Assembly (NCBI RefSeq): GCF_026341825.1
Contig: NZ_JAPENY010000003.1
Location: 248,001-312,000, forward strand
DNA from: Streptomyces sp. NBC_00620
GTDB lineage: Bacteria > Actinomycetota > Actinomycetes > Streptomycetales > Streptomycetaceae
DNA length: 64,000 nt
Direction: 5' to 3'
How positions within the stretch are numbered: position 1 is the stretch's first letter; the number at the start of each line of letters is the position of its first letter. Positions 1 through 7,335 of the stretch are shown piece by piece. The notes below the pieces were generated by a model that was given only the letters and a program-made list of their open reading frames with translations, did not search any database and was not told where the DNA came from. Position numbers and translations under genes: made by a program.

Positions 1-183
1 GCCTTCGGCGAGGAACAGGAAGTCGAACTTGGCGCGTTCGGCGGTCCGCGCGAAGTGCGCGAAGGAGCTGAACTCGATGTGGCTGCCGGCCTCGGGGTCG
101 CTCCACACGGTGGTGTTGTTGACGCCGGGGAAGTGCGCCGCGAGGTGGATCTGCTTGAGCGGCTTGCTCGTTGACTTGCTCAT
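1..183 (-). CDS. NtaA/DmoA-type FMN-dependent monooxygenase (N-terminal part)
   Basis: Only the first 61 codons are inside the window; the gene runs off the left edge. The visible N-terminus (KQIHLAAHFPGVNNTTVW, then HIEFSSFAHFARTAERAKFD) is typical of the NtaA/SnaA/DszA/DmoA subgroup of luciferase-like flavin monooxygenases, which use FMNH2 and O2 to cleave C-S or C-N bonds in the cytoplasm. The ATG start follows GGAGGG by 8 bases. It lies 18 bp after the stop of the flavin oxidoreductase gene upstream, so both are in one transcript under the SAM riboswitch at 1737-1814. That context suggests organosulfur use rather than another substrate. Family call is firm; substrate is inference. Confidence 0.85.
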   Translation of the reverse strand, partial: MSKSTSKPLKQIHLAAHFPGVNNTTVWSDPEAGSHIEFSSFAHFARTAERAKFDFLFLAEG

Positions 184-201
184 GAGTTGGGTCCCTCCGG
201 C

Positions 202-1461
202 TCAGGCGTGGGCGGCGGCGTAGCGGTTGGCGGGGCGGGCGAGGCCCAGCAGTCCGCGCAGGGTGTCGGCCTCGTACGAGTGCCGGAAGGCGTCGCGGCG
301 CTGGAGTTCGGGTACCAGTCCCCGGGTGATCGCCGGGAGGTCGTGGCCGGCGACGGCGGGACGCAGCCGGAAGCCGGTCAGTCCGGCCTGCTGCAACTCC
401 TGGAGCAGGTCGGCGAGTTGCACAGGGGTACCCGTGAACACCTTCGCGTCGCTGGTGTACGGGTAGCCCGCGAGGGCATCGAGACGCTCCTTACGGGCCA
501 CGGCCGCGGCGGGGTCGTTGTCCAGGAACACCACCAGGTCACCGAAGAGGTGCAACGGCTCCTCGGCGCGTCCGGCCGCTTCCTGTTCGGTGCGGACCGC
601 GGCGACGATGGCACGCGCCTCATCGACGTCGTGCGGAGTGACGTATCCGATGTCGGTGCTGCGACCGAGCAGCCGGAAGGGCGCGCCCGTCGTGGACTCA
701 TGGGCCAGTGCGGTGACCAGGGGCTGACCCTGCGGCGGACGGGGCGTGATCGAGGGGCCCTTGACGCTGAAGTGCTTGCCCTCGAAGTCGATGTAGTGCA
801 GTTTGTCGCGGTCGACGAAGCGGCCGGTGGCGACGTCCCGGATCTCCGCGTCGTCCTCCCAGCTGTCCCACAGCCGGCGCACCGCCTCAACGTAGTCGGC
901 GGCCTCGTCGAAGAGGTCGACGATCAACTCCCGCAGGGCCGGGGTCTCCAGGTCCTCGATACGGAGCTTCGGGAACGAACGGCGTCCGAAGTGCGCGGCC
1001 TCGTGTCGCCGCGCGGACGCCTGGACCCGCAGTCCCGCGCGGCCGGTGCTCACATAGTCGAGGGTGGCGATGGCCTTGGAGATATGGAACGGCTCCGTGT
1101 GTGTGGCCACCACGGTCGGCACCAGTCCTATATGGCTGGTCAACGGCGCGACGCGGGCGGCGATGAGGACGGCGTCGAGTCGGCCGCGTACCTGGTCGGT
1201 GCGTCCGTCCGGTTCGCTTAGGCGCGCGGACTGGGGGCCGAGCCCGTCCTCGATGGTCACGAAGTCCAGCAGGCCGCGTTCGGCCTCGCTGACCAGATCG
1301 GTCCAGTACGAGGCGGTGAACAGTTCGTCGGGGCGGGCCACCGGTTCGCGCCAGGCGGCCGGGTGCCAGCCCGCGCTGTCGAGAGCGACGGCGAGGTGCA
1401 GTGCGGCGGAAGAAGGGGAGGAGGGAGGGGTGGGAGAGGGCAGCGAGGATGACGACGACAC
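202..1461 (-). CDS. LLM-class flavin-dependent oxidoreductase
   Basis: Predicted 419-aa cytoplasmic FMN/F420-type monooxygenase of the bacterial luciferase-like (TIM-barrel) family. The N-terminal strand ALHLAVALDSAGWHPAAWRE, the EAERGLLDFVTIEDGL helix and the later HISKAIATLDYVSTGRAGLR segment are family signatures, and the length suits the family. The open frame extends 108 codons further upstream, but that part reads through a riboswitch and a leader peptide. I chose the GTG at 1461 because AGGAAGG lies 8 bases before it. It is first gene of a two-gene sulfur operon with the NtaA/DmoA-type gene. Likely role is oxidation of a sulfonate, sulfide or related sulfur source; the exact substrate cannot be read from sequence. 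Confidence 0.88.
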   Translation of the reverse strand: MSSSSSLPSPTPPSSPSSAALHLAVALDSAGWHPAAWREPVARPDELFTASYWTDLVSEAERGLLDFVTIEDGLGPQSARLSEPDGRTDQVRGRLDAVLIAARVAPLTSHIGLVPTVVATHTEPFHISKAIATLDYVSTGRAGLRVQASARRHEAAHFGRRSFPKLRIEDLETPALRELIVDLFDEAADYVEAVRRLWDSWEDDAEIRDVATGRFVDRDKLHYIDFEGKHFSVKGPSITPRPPQGQPLVTALAHESTTGAPFRLLGRSTDIGYVTPHDVDEARAIVAAVRTEQEAAGRAEEPLHLFGDLVVFLDNDPAAAVARKERLDALAGYPYTSDAKVFTGTPVQLADLLQELQQAGLTGFRLRPAVAGHDLPAITRGLVPELQRRDAFRHSYEADTLRGLLGLARPANRYAAAHA

Positions 1462-1538
1462 GACTGGGTGCCTTCCTGATCGACCGTATGAGATCACCGG
1501 GCCCTCGGGATCGGAGGGTGCGGCGGCGAGGTGACAGG

Positions 1539-1655
1539 TCAGGGACGACAGAGCGCGCCGGCCACGCGCTGAAGGTCGATGTGCGGCCGGGAGTACAGGT
1601 GCACGCGGCGGCGCGGGGCGAGAACCATGACACGGAGGCGGGGCACAGTCTGCAC
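1539..1655 (-). CDS. Short sulfur-operon leader peptide
   Basis: A 38-codon frame between the SAM riboswitch and the flavin oxidoreductase gene. The GTG start has GGCGGAGG 7-8 bases upstream; an internal ATG at 1628 has no Shine-Dalgarno. The peptide ends with SRPHIDLQRVAGALCRP. This R-x-H-I/V-D-L-x-R-V-x-x-x-L-C-R pattern is the hallmark of the actinomycete 'putative leader peptide' class that precedes sulfur and cysteine assimilation genes, with a cysteine near the C-terminus. The stop is 77 bp before the oxidoreductase start. I infer translation-coupled attenuation responding to cysteine or sulfur supply. Confidence 0.72.
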   Translation of the reverse strand: MQTVPRLRVMVLAPRRRVHLYSRPHIDLQRVAGALCRP

Positions 1656-1736
1656 GTCCGTCACCTCCGCCCTTTCGGCTCGGCGGACTGGAGACCGCCG
1701 GCGTCGCGCTTGCGGAACCCGGGACGGGCACCGCCT

Positions 1737-1814
1737 GGTCGTCACCTGGAGCACCCCGCCGCGAAGGAGGGTTGCCGGTCAGCAAGCCAGGGCTTGACGC
1801 TGACGCTCATAACC
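1737..1814 (-). promoter_or_regulatory. SAM riboswitch (SAM-IV-like) for the monooxygenase operon
   Basis: On the minus strand the transcript begins GGTTATGAGCGTCAGCG, followed by CAAGCC/GGCTTG, then CCGGCAACCCTCC, GCGGCGGGGTGC and GGTGACGACC. This order (5' stem, GGCAACCC core, GGGGTGC stem, closing GACC) matches the SAM-I/SAM-IV clan as found in Streptomyces. It sits directly downstream of a promoter at 1823-1851 and about 80 bp before the leader peptide start. I have not run a covariance search. Expected effect is repression of the operon when SAM, and hence methionine/sulfur, is plentiful. Confidence 0.8.
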
Positions 1815-1822
1815 TGCTGGGG

Positions 1823-1851
1823 ACGTTACGGGAGGCCACAGCGGTGCGCAA
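1823..1851 (-). promoter_or_regulatory. Promoter of the monooxygenase operon
   Basis: On the minus strand TTGCGC (1846-1851) and TAACGT (1823-1828) are separated by exactly 17 bp. The predicted transcription start at about 1815 coincides with the first base of the riboswitch, which supports both calls. Confidence 0.55.
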
Positions 1852-1992
1852 TGCCCGGAGATCATGGTCGTTCTCACATCGCCGTGCCTCCCCGGAAGGG
1901 TCAACCACCCTGCCGCGCAATCTGTTCCACCCCGCGACGCCGGCCTGAGGCGCGCCCGGTGACCACCTGGTGAGACTGCGCCGGAGGCCTTC

Positions 1993-2021
1993 TTGACGGC
2001 CTCACGGAGCGCACCGACACT
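1993..2021 (+). promoter_or_regulatory. Promoter of the GST-fold gene
   Basis: TTGACG (1993-1998) and GACACT (2016-2021) are separated by 17 bp. The predicted start near 2028 falls just before the plus-strand SAM riboswitch. The -35 box is good, the -10 box weak. Confidence 0.45.
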
Positions 2022-2030
2022 GACGAGGAC

Positions 2031-2142
2031 GGTCACGATTGTCAGCGCCCCTCGGGCAGGTTTCCTCTGCCCGTACGGTTATCGGCCCCGGCCCGCTGGC
2101 AGGCAACCCTTCCACCGCGACGGGGTGCCCCGGGTGACGACC
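2031..2142 (+). promoter_or_regulatory. SAM riboswitch (SAM-IV-like) for the GST-fold gene
   Basis: The plus-strand leader reads GGTCACGATTGTCAGCG, a perfect CGGGCAG/CTGCCCG hairpin, CGCTGGCAGGCAACCC, ACGGGGTGCCCC and closing GGTGACGACC. The conserved GGCAACCC, GGGGTGC and GGTGACGACC blocks are the same, in the same order, as in the minus-strand copy at 1737-1814. It is 228 bp upstream of the next start codon, leaving room for an expression platform. The remainder of the 1656-2370 gap holds no other gene that I can support. Confidence 0.8.
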
Positions 2143-2370
2143 GGGTTCCGCCGGTGCGGCGGGACAAGCGTGGTCTCGCGTCTCGCGAGCCCCGAGTGTG
2201 GGACCGGTGGGAATGACCAAGAGCGGTTTGACGAGGCGCCTGCACATCGATCTGTTGCGGGTCTCCAGCGCCTACTAGTCCGAGCGGTACGGACCGGTAC
2301 GCAGCGCAGTCACTCCGTTCCGCCGCGGTGCCCACAAGGCGACCGTGGCCTCCTCGTCCCAGGGAGAGTC

Positions 2371-3153
2371 ATGTCCGAGACCCTGTCCTCGCACGTCTCA
2401 AACACCGGAACGTCCCGCGTGTGTACCCCAACCACGTGCGCCCCCAGCCCACTTGACGCGATCCCGCACCCCCGGATCACCGCCACGCCCGCCACGCGCC
2501 AGCACCGCTTCCGCAGCCGCATCGGCGTCGGTCTCGCCGGCGGCTTCTACCCGGCCCCGCACCGCTACGAGTTGTATCTGTCCGCGCACTGTCCCCTCTC
2601 GCTGCGCGTCTCCATCACGCTCGACCTGCTGGGCCTCAAGGACTCCGTCGCCACCACGCTCCTGGCGCTCCCCGCCGACACTCCCCGCGCGTTCTCCTCG
2701 TTGCGCAGCGCGTACGAGGCAACCTGGCACCACTACGACGGTCCGCTGACCGCGCCCGCGCTGTGCGACCGGTGGAGCGGACGCGTCGTCAGCAATCACA
2801 CGCCCGATATCCTGCGCGACCTCGCCGACCTCCTCACCGACCGGGCCGGATCCTGCCACTGCCCGCTTCGCCCGTCGGCCCTCGCCGCCGACATCGACGC
2901 CCTGCGCGACCTCCTCGACCGGGATGTCACCCCCGGCGCGCCGCCGGAGAGGCGGTCGACGGCCCTCGACCTGCTGGACCGTCAACTCGCCTCCGGCCCC
3001 TATGCGTTGGGCGAAGAACTCACCGCGGCGGATGTGGACCTCTGGGTCGCCCTCGCCCCTCTCGAAGCGGCCGGCGACCTGTCCTCGTACGCATTCCTCC
3101 AGGACTATGTGCGACGCCTCGACGCCCACCCGGCCTTCCGACGGCATCTGTGA
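2371..3153 (+). CDS. Glutathione S-transferase-fold protein, ECM4/YqjG-like
   Basis: A 260-aa cytoplasmic protein whose middle (FYPAPHRYELYLSAHCPLSLR) resembles the thioredoxin-like start of glutathionyl-hydroquinone reductases, with Cys74 at the catalytic position (CPLS instead of the usual CPWAH). The C-terminal half (ALDLLDRQLASGPYALGEEL, then TAADVDLWVAL) is a standard GST alpha-helical domain. It is shorter than the roughly 320-aa family members. Start ATG follows AGGGAGAG. It is controlled by its own SAM riboswitch, which ties it to sulfur metabolism. Actinomycetes normally lack glutathione, so it may use mycothiol or another thiol; this is inference. Confidence 0.72.
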   Translation: MSETLSSHVSNTGTSRVCTPTTCAPSPLDAIPHPRITATPATRQHRFRSRIGVGLAGGFYPAPHRYELYLSAHCPLSLRVSITLDLLGLKDSVATTLLALPADTPRAFSSLRSAYEATWHHYDGPLTAPALCDRWSGRVVSNHTPDILRDLADLLTDRAGSCHCPLRPSALAADIDALRDLLDRDVTPGAPPERRSTALDLLDRQLASGPYALGEELTAADVDLWVALAPLEAAGDLSSYAFLQDYVRRLDAHPAFRRHL

Positions 3154-3178
3154 TCGGACTGCCGGGCAGGGCCTCTCG

Positions 3179-3874
3179 TCACGTACGGGATTCCAGGGCG
3201 GCCCGGGTGTCGTTGCCGTAGACGCCCGTCTCGTCGCCCCGGATCCCGTACCAGAGCTGGAAGCGGGCCACGGCGGCGGTGAGCGTGGGGTCGTAGGTGC
3301 CGCTCGTGGTGCCGTCGGCGTACACGTCCGGGATGTCGAGGAGCCGCTGCTGGAGCTCCGTCACCTCCGTGCCGCTGTCTCCCTCCCGAAGGGTGCCCGC
3401 GCCGTCCGGGTCGGCGGCTCCGGAAGGGGGCTGGGCGACGGGTGCCGTGGCGGACGGGACGGCACCGGACTGCGATTCGGCGTCCGCGTCGCCGCCGGGC
3501 AGCAGAAGTGCCAGGGCGAATCCGGTCAGTGCGGCTGCCGCCACTCCGACGACCACCGCGGCTCGGCGCAGACCCTTGTCGCGCCCGTCGTCATGCCTGA
3601 ATTCACGCCCAAGCGGTGCGGCGCCCTTGGCCTCCGCCCCACCGGTGTAGTCCTCGCCGACCAGGACGGGCGGCAGTTCCTCCGTCTCGCCCTCCTGCGC
3701 CCGAGGTAAGGCGATCGACTCGTATCTTTCCTCCACGTCCGCGCTCTGCTGGTCCTCACGGAACTCCCTCAGCAGTTCGGCGAGGGCCTCCGTCCGGCGG
3801 CGGCGCTGGACATACGTGGGTTCGAGCGCCGGGCGGCGCACAGGCTGCCCCCCGCGTTCGGGCGGTGTCGACAC
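3179..3874 (-). CDS. Single-pass membrane protein with peptidoglycan-binding domain
   Basis: A 231-aa protein with a charged cytoplasmic N-terminal half (about residues 1-105, rich in Arg and Glu), one membrane span (VVVGVAAAALTGFALALLLP, about 107-126), a Ser/Pro/Ala linker and a C-terminal PG_binding_1-type domain (REGDSGTEVTELQQRLLDI ... VARFQLWYGI). The domain should bind peptidoglycan outside the membrane. Start is GTG with AGGAG 6 bases upstream. It stands alone, convergent with the GST-fold gene. Specific function unknown; an envelope-anchored scaffold or signalling partner is plausible. Confidence 0.82.
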   Translation of the reverse strand: MSTPPERGGQPVRRPALEPTYVQRRRRTEALAELLREFREDQQSADVEERYESIALPRAQEGETEELPPVLVGEDYTGGAEAKGAAPLGREFRHDDGRDKGLRRAAVVVGVAAAALTGFALALLLPGGDADAESQSGAVPSATAPVAQPPSGAADPDGAGTLREGDSGTEVTELQQRLLDIPDVYADGTTSGTYDPTLTAAVARFQLWYGIRGDETGVYGNDTRAALESRT

Positions 3875-3975
3875 ACTGCTCTCCTTCCGTGCGCGCGGTC
3901 TCCCGCCATCCCCGTGAAGAGATACGGAGGCACCGGCTCGGGAGTTCAGCCGAACACCACATCACCGCAAGCGAT

Positions 3976-4031
3976 CGATACGCTCAATTCATCAACAGGT
4001 ATTGAGCGTTTGAGCGATCCCGTGCTAGAAA
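3976..4031 (+). promoter_or_regulatory. Operator and promoter region of the polysaccharide lyase gene
   Basis: A 9-bp inverted repeat, ACGCTCAAT (3980-3988) and ATTGAGCGT (4001-4009), is followed by a second TTGAGCG half-site. A TTGAGC (4002-4007) and TAGAAA (4026-4031) pair could serve as -35/-10, which would put the start of transcription at or next to the ATG at 4040 (leaderless). The TGAGCGT word recurs near the ABC operon at 11808-11816. Confidence 0.5.
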
Positions 4032-4039
4032 CCGCCGTC

Positions 4040-6502
4040 ATGACGACTCGTTGGTCACGCCGTGGTTTCCTCGCCGCCGGCAGCGGTACCGCCCTCGCGC
4101 TCGGGGTGCACACCACCGCCGGCGCCGCTCCCCTCACCTCCACCGAGATCACCTCCACCGAGATCTCCGCCGCCGCGGACGAGTTCGCGAGCCTGCGCGC
4201 GAAATGGCGCACCCTGATCCTCGGCGAGGGCTTCAGCCCCACAGCCGAACCCTTCAAGACCCGGCTCAGCGAACTGGGCACCACCGTAGGCCAGTTGCAG
4301 GCCACCATGGCGCCCACGTCCGGCTCACTGTGGCCGGACCTCGGCTACGCCGATCCTGAACCGGACACCGACCAGGAGTCGTACGGCTACTCCGGCAACC
4401 TCAACGCCAGTTACAACCGGCTCAACACGCTCGCCCAGGCGTACACGCAGCAGGGCACCGGACTCACCGGCGACACCGGTCTCAGGGACGACATCCTCAC
4501 CGGGCTCGACCACCTCTACTCCGAGGTCTACAACGAGACCCAGGTCCGCTACGGCAACTGGTACAGCTGGCAGATCGGCGCGCCGCAGGCGCTGCTCGAC
4601 GTGTGCGTCCTGATGTACGACCAGTTGTCGGCCGCGCAGCTCACCGACTACCTCAACGCGGTGGACCACTTCGTACCGGACTCGGCGGTCTCCTCCTACA
4701 CCGGCACGAGCACCGGCGCCAACCGGGTCGACCTGTGCCGGGTCCTTGCGCTGCGGGGCGTCGTCGGCGCGAGCTCCGCGAAGGTCGCGCTGGCCCGGGA
4801 CGCGCTCTCCCCCGTCTTCCCTTACGTGAGCGGCGGGGACGGGCTCTACACCGACGGCTCGTTCATCCAGCACACCACCGTGCCCTACACCGGTTCCTAC
4901 GGTTCGGTGATGCTGGGCGGCCTCGGCATGCTCTTCGCGCTGCTCACCGGATCCACCTGGGAAGTCACCGACTCCAACCGGCAGATCGTCTTCGACGCGG
5001 TGGAGAACGCCTGGGCGCCCTTCCTCTACAACGGGCTCGTCATGGACGGCGTCTCCGGGCGGGCGGTCAGCCGCGGTCTGTCCGCGTCCGACGCCAAGCA
5101 GATCCAGCAGGACGACCATCTGCGCGGCCATCCGATCCTCGCCGCGATCGTGCTGCTCGGGCAGGGCGCGAGCAACACGGAGAACGCCCGGTGGCGTGGC
5201 CTGGTGAAGGGCTGGATGCAGCGCGACTACTACAGCCCGCCCATGAGCAACCCCTCCATCGGGCTCACAAGTCTCGCCCGCCTCAAGGGAGTTCAGGACG
5301 ACACCACGGTCTCCGCCGTCGCCGAGCCCACCGGGCACCGGCTGTTCACCAACATGTCCCGGGCCACGCACCGCCGCCCCGGCTGGGCCGCGTCGATCAG
5401 CATGGCCGACCGCCGGATCACGTACTACGAGACCGGCAACGGAGAGAACCTGCACGGCTGGCACACCGGTTCCGGAATGCTCTATTGGTGGGGCGACACG
5501 TTCGGCAACGGCCAGTACAGCGACGCCTTCTGGCCCACCGTCGACCCCTACCGGCTGCCCGGCACCACCGCCTCGCGCAAGGTGCTCGCGGACGCGGCGG
5601 GCGGTGACTGGGGCGCCTCCCTGCCGGACGTGAACTGGGTCGGCGGCGCCACGGACGGTCAGCGGGCCGCGATCGGCCAGTACCTCAAGGGCCTGCAGAG
5701 CACCCTGCTGGCGAAGAAGTCGTGGTTCTGCCTGGACGACTCGATCGTCTGTCTCGGCGCCGGCATCAAATGCACGGACGGTACGGCGGTCGAGTCGACG
5801 ATCGAGAACCGCAACCTCGGGCCCACCGGCAGCACCCCCTTCCAGGTCGACGGCGTCACCAAGCCGGCCAGCTACCCGTGGTCGGAGACGCTCACCGGCG
5901 CGACGTGGGCGCACATCGGCGGGCACGGAGGGTACGTCTTCCCCGGCGGAGCGACCTTCACGGCGCTGCGCGACGCCCGCGACGGCAAGTGGAGCGCCAT
6001 CAACACGGGTGGCGCCACCACGGTCCTGAACCGCAAGTACCTGACGATGTACGTCGACCACGGCACCAACCCGACCGGCGGCTCGTACGCCTATCTGCTC
6101 ATGCCGGGCGCGACCGCCGCCCAGACGCAGACGCGTGCCGCCGCCACGAGCTGGCTGACCGTCCTCGCCAACACGGACAGCCAGCAGGGCGTCAGCGTCC
6201 CCTCACTCGGCTTCACCGGGGTCAACTTCTGGTTCGGCGGTACGGTCGGCGATCTCACCGCGAGCAATCCGTGCGCCGTGATGATCAGCGAGAAGAGCGA
6301 CGGCACGGCGGTCATCTGCGTCAGCGACCCGATGCGCATGCAGACCGGCCTCACCCTCACCTGGAACAGGGCCGTCGCCTCGGTGACCGCCAAGCCGTCG
6401 ACCGTCACCTCGGCGACCACGGGCTCCGCCCTGACGCTCACCTTCGGCAACCTCAGCACCACCGCGGGCGTCACCCAGAAGATCACCGTCAAGCTCGGCT
6501 GA
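4040..6502 (+). CDS. Secreted polysaccharide lyase family 8 (hyaluronate/chondroitin/xanthan lyase type)
   Basis: An 820-aa exported enzyme. A Tat signal (RRGFLAAG, residues 7-14) precedes an alpha/alpha-toroid N-domain and a C-terminal beta-sandwich region, the PL8 architecture and size. The PL8 catalytic set is visible: Asn228 (GANRVDLCR), His278 (SFIQHT), Tyr287 (GSYGS) and an Arg near 341 (SGRAVSRG). It should break a uronate-containing glycan by beta-elimination outside the cell. ATG at 4040 has no Shine-Dalgarno and may be leaderless; the frame opens earlier but without signal. Its 3' end overlaps the convergent phosphodiesterase gene by 14 bp. Context with a sugar ABC importer supports catabolism of the released oligosaccharides. 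Confidence 0.9.
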   Translation: MTTRWSRRGFLAAGSGTALALGVHTTAGAAPLTSTEITSTEISAAADEFASLRAKWRTLILGEGFSPTAEPFKTRLSELGTTVGQLQATMAPTSGSLWPDLGYADPEPDTDQESYGYSGNLNASYNRLNTLAQAYTQQGTGLTGDTGLRDDILTGLDHLYSEVYNETQVRYGNWYSWQIGAPQALLDVCVLMYDQLSAAQLTDYLNAVDHFVPDSAVSSYTGTSTGANRVDLCRVLALRGVVGASSAKVALARDALSPVFPYVSGGDGLYTDGSFIQHTTVPYTGSYGSVMLGGLGMLFALLTGSTWEVTDSNRQIVFDAVENAWAPFLYNGLVMDGVSGRAVSRGLSASDAKQIQQDDHLRGHPILAAIVLLGQGASNTENARWRGLVKGWMQRDYYSPPMSNPSIGLTSLARLKGVQDDTTVSAVAEPTGHRLFTNMSRATHRRPGWAASISMADRRITYYETGNGENLHGWHTGSGMLYWWGDTFGNGQYSDAFWPTVDPYRLPGTTASRKVLADAAGGDWGASLPDVNWVGGATDGQRAAIGQYLKGLQSTLLAKKSWFCLDDSIVCLGAGIKCTDGTAVESTIENRNLGPTGSTPFQVDGVTKPASYPWSETLTGATWAHIGGHGGYVFPGGATFTALRDARDGKWSAINTGGATTVLNRKYLTMYVDHGTNPTGGSYAYLLMPGATAAQTQTRAAATSWLTVLANTDSQQGVSVPSLGFTGVNFWFGGTVGDLTASNPCAVMISEKSDGTAVICVSDPMRMQTGLTLTWNRAVASVTAKPSTVTSATTGSALTLTFGNLSTTAGVTQKITVKLG

Positions 6503-7322
6503 AAGACCGCCCGTCGAGAGTCCAGTGCCGGTCGGCGGAGCAGCCCAGGGACGCGAACACCTGGGCTGCGACGTCGACATGGCGCACCTGTGGGGGCGCG
6601 GAGGTGATGCCGGGGCCGTCGGCGATGAGCCAGGCCGTGCGTTCCTCCACGGAACGGCCGCCGTGCCCGCCCGCGTCGACATGGCCGTGGTCGGTCACGA
6701 CGAGCACCGTCCACCTTTCGCCGTCGTACGCGGGCCGGGAGCGCACGGCGTCCAGCAGGCGTCCCACGCGTTCGTCGGCGCGCAGCACCGCCTCCTCGTA
6801 CGCGGCTCCGCAGCCGAGGACGTGCGCGGTCTCGTCGGGAGCGCCGAGGTAGACGAAGGACGCGTCGATGTCGTCGCGCGCGAGGACTCCTGCCGCCTCC
6901 TCGGTGATCCGTTCGTCGCACTGCTCCCATGCCGCAGGGGTGTCCTCGGCCGGGGCGATGTACGCGGACCTGGACGGGGCCCTGAACAGCGGTCCTCCGT
7001 CGCGGACCTGCATGAGCGGCTGCCAGCCGGCGGCGACGAAGGTGCGGCGGCCGTCCTGCCGGGCGAGGCGGGTGGCGAAGTCGGGGAAGACGTCGAGGCG
7101 GTGGCCGGTGAAGTCGTTGCTCCACACGCCGTGCTTGTCGACGCCCACTCCGGTGACGACGGTCGCCCAGCAGGGGCCGGACATAGTGGGCGTGCGCGCG
7201 TCTACCTCGACCGGCGTGAGGAAGCCGTCGGCCGCGAGGGCGTCCAGGTGCGGGGTGGGCAGCCGGCGCAGCACATCGAGGCGTACGCCGTCGATGCCGA
7301 CGACCAGGACATGGTCGGCCAT
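6489..7322 (-). CDS. Alkaline-phosphatase-superfamily phosphodiesterase/pyrophosphatase-type hydrolase
   Basis: A 277-aa cytoplasmic protein of the type I phosphodiesterase/nucleotide pyrophosphatase group. Metal-site motifs are in order: VVGIDGVRLD (Asp10), TPTMSGPCWATVVTG with the Thr nucleophile region, GAPDETAHVLG, TDHGHVDAGGHGG. No signal peptide, unlike many family members, so it acts on imported or internal phosphoesters. ATG follows AGGAG. It is last gene of the ABC transporter operon (14 bp after the dehydrogenase stop) and its end overlaps the lyase gene on the other strand. A role in processing a phosphorylated or sulfated sugar is possible but not shown. Confidence 0.8.
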   Translation of the reverse strand: MADHVLVVGIDGVRLDVLRRLPTPHLDALAADGFLTPVEVDARTPTMSGPCWATVVTGVGVDKHGVWSNDFTGHRLDVFPDFATRLARQDGRRTFVAAGWQPLMQVRDGGPLFRAPSRSAYIAPAEDTPAAWEQCDERITEEAAGVLARDDIDASFVYLGAPDETAHVLGCGAAYEEAVLRADERVGRLLDAVRSRPAYDGERWTVLVVTDHGHVDAGGHGGRSVEERTAWLIADGPGITSAPPQVRHVDVAAQVFASLGCSADRHWTLDGRSFSRA

Positions 7323-7335
7323 GTGGTGCTCCTGT

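Noticed and set aside
1462..1785. N-terminal extension of the flavin oxidoreductase
   Set aside because: The region is occupied by the leader peptide and riboswitch, and GTG 1461 has a good ribosome site and the normal family N-terminus.
4325..6061. A 578-codon minus-strand frame
   Set aside because: Antisense to the PL8 lyase, which has all catalytic residues; Val/Gly/Arg-rich translation typical of shadow frames.
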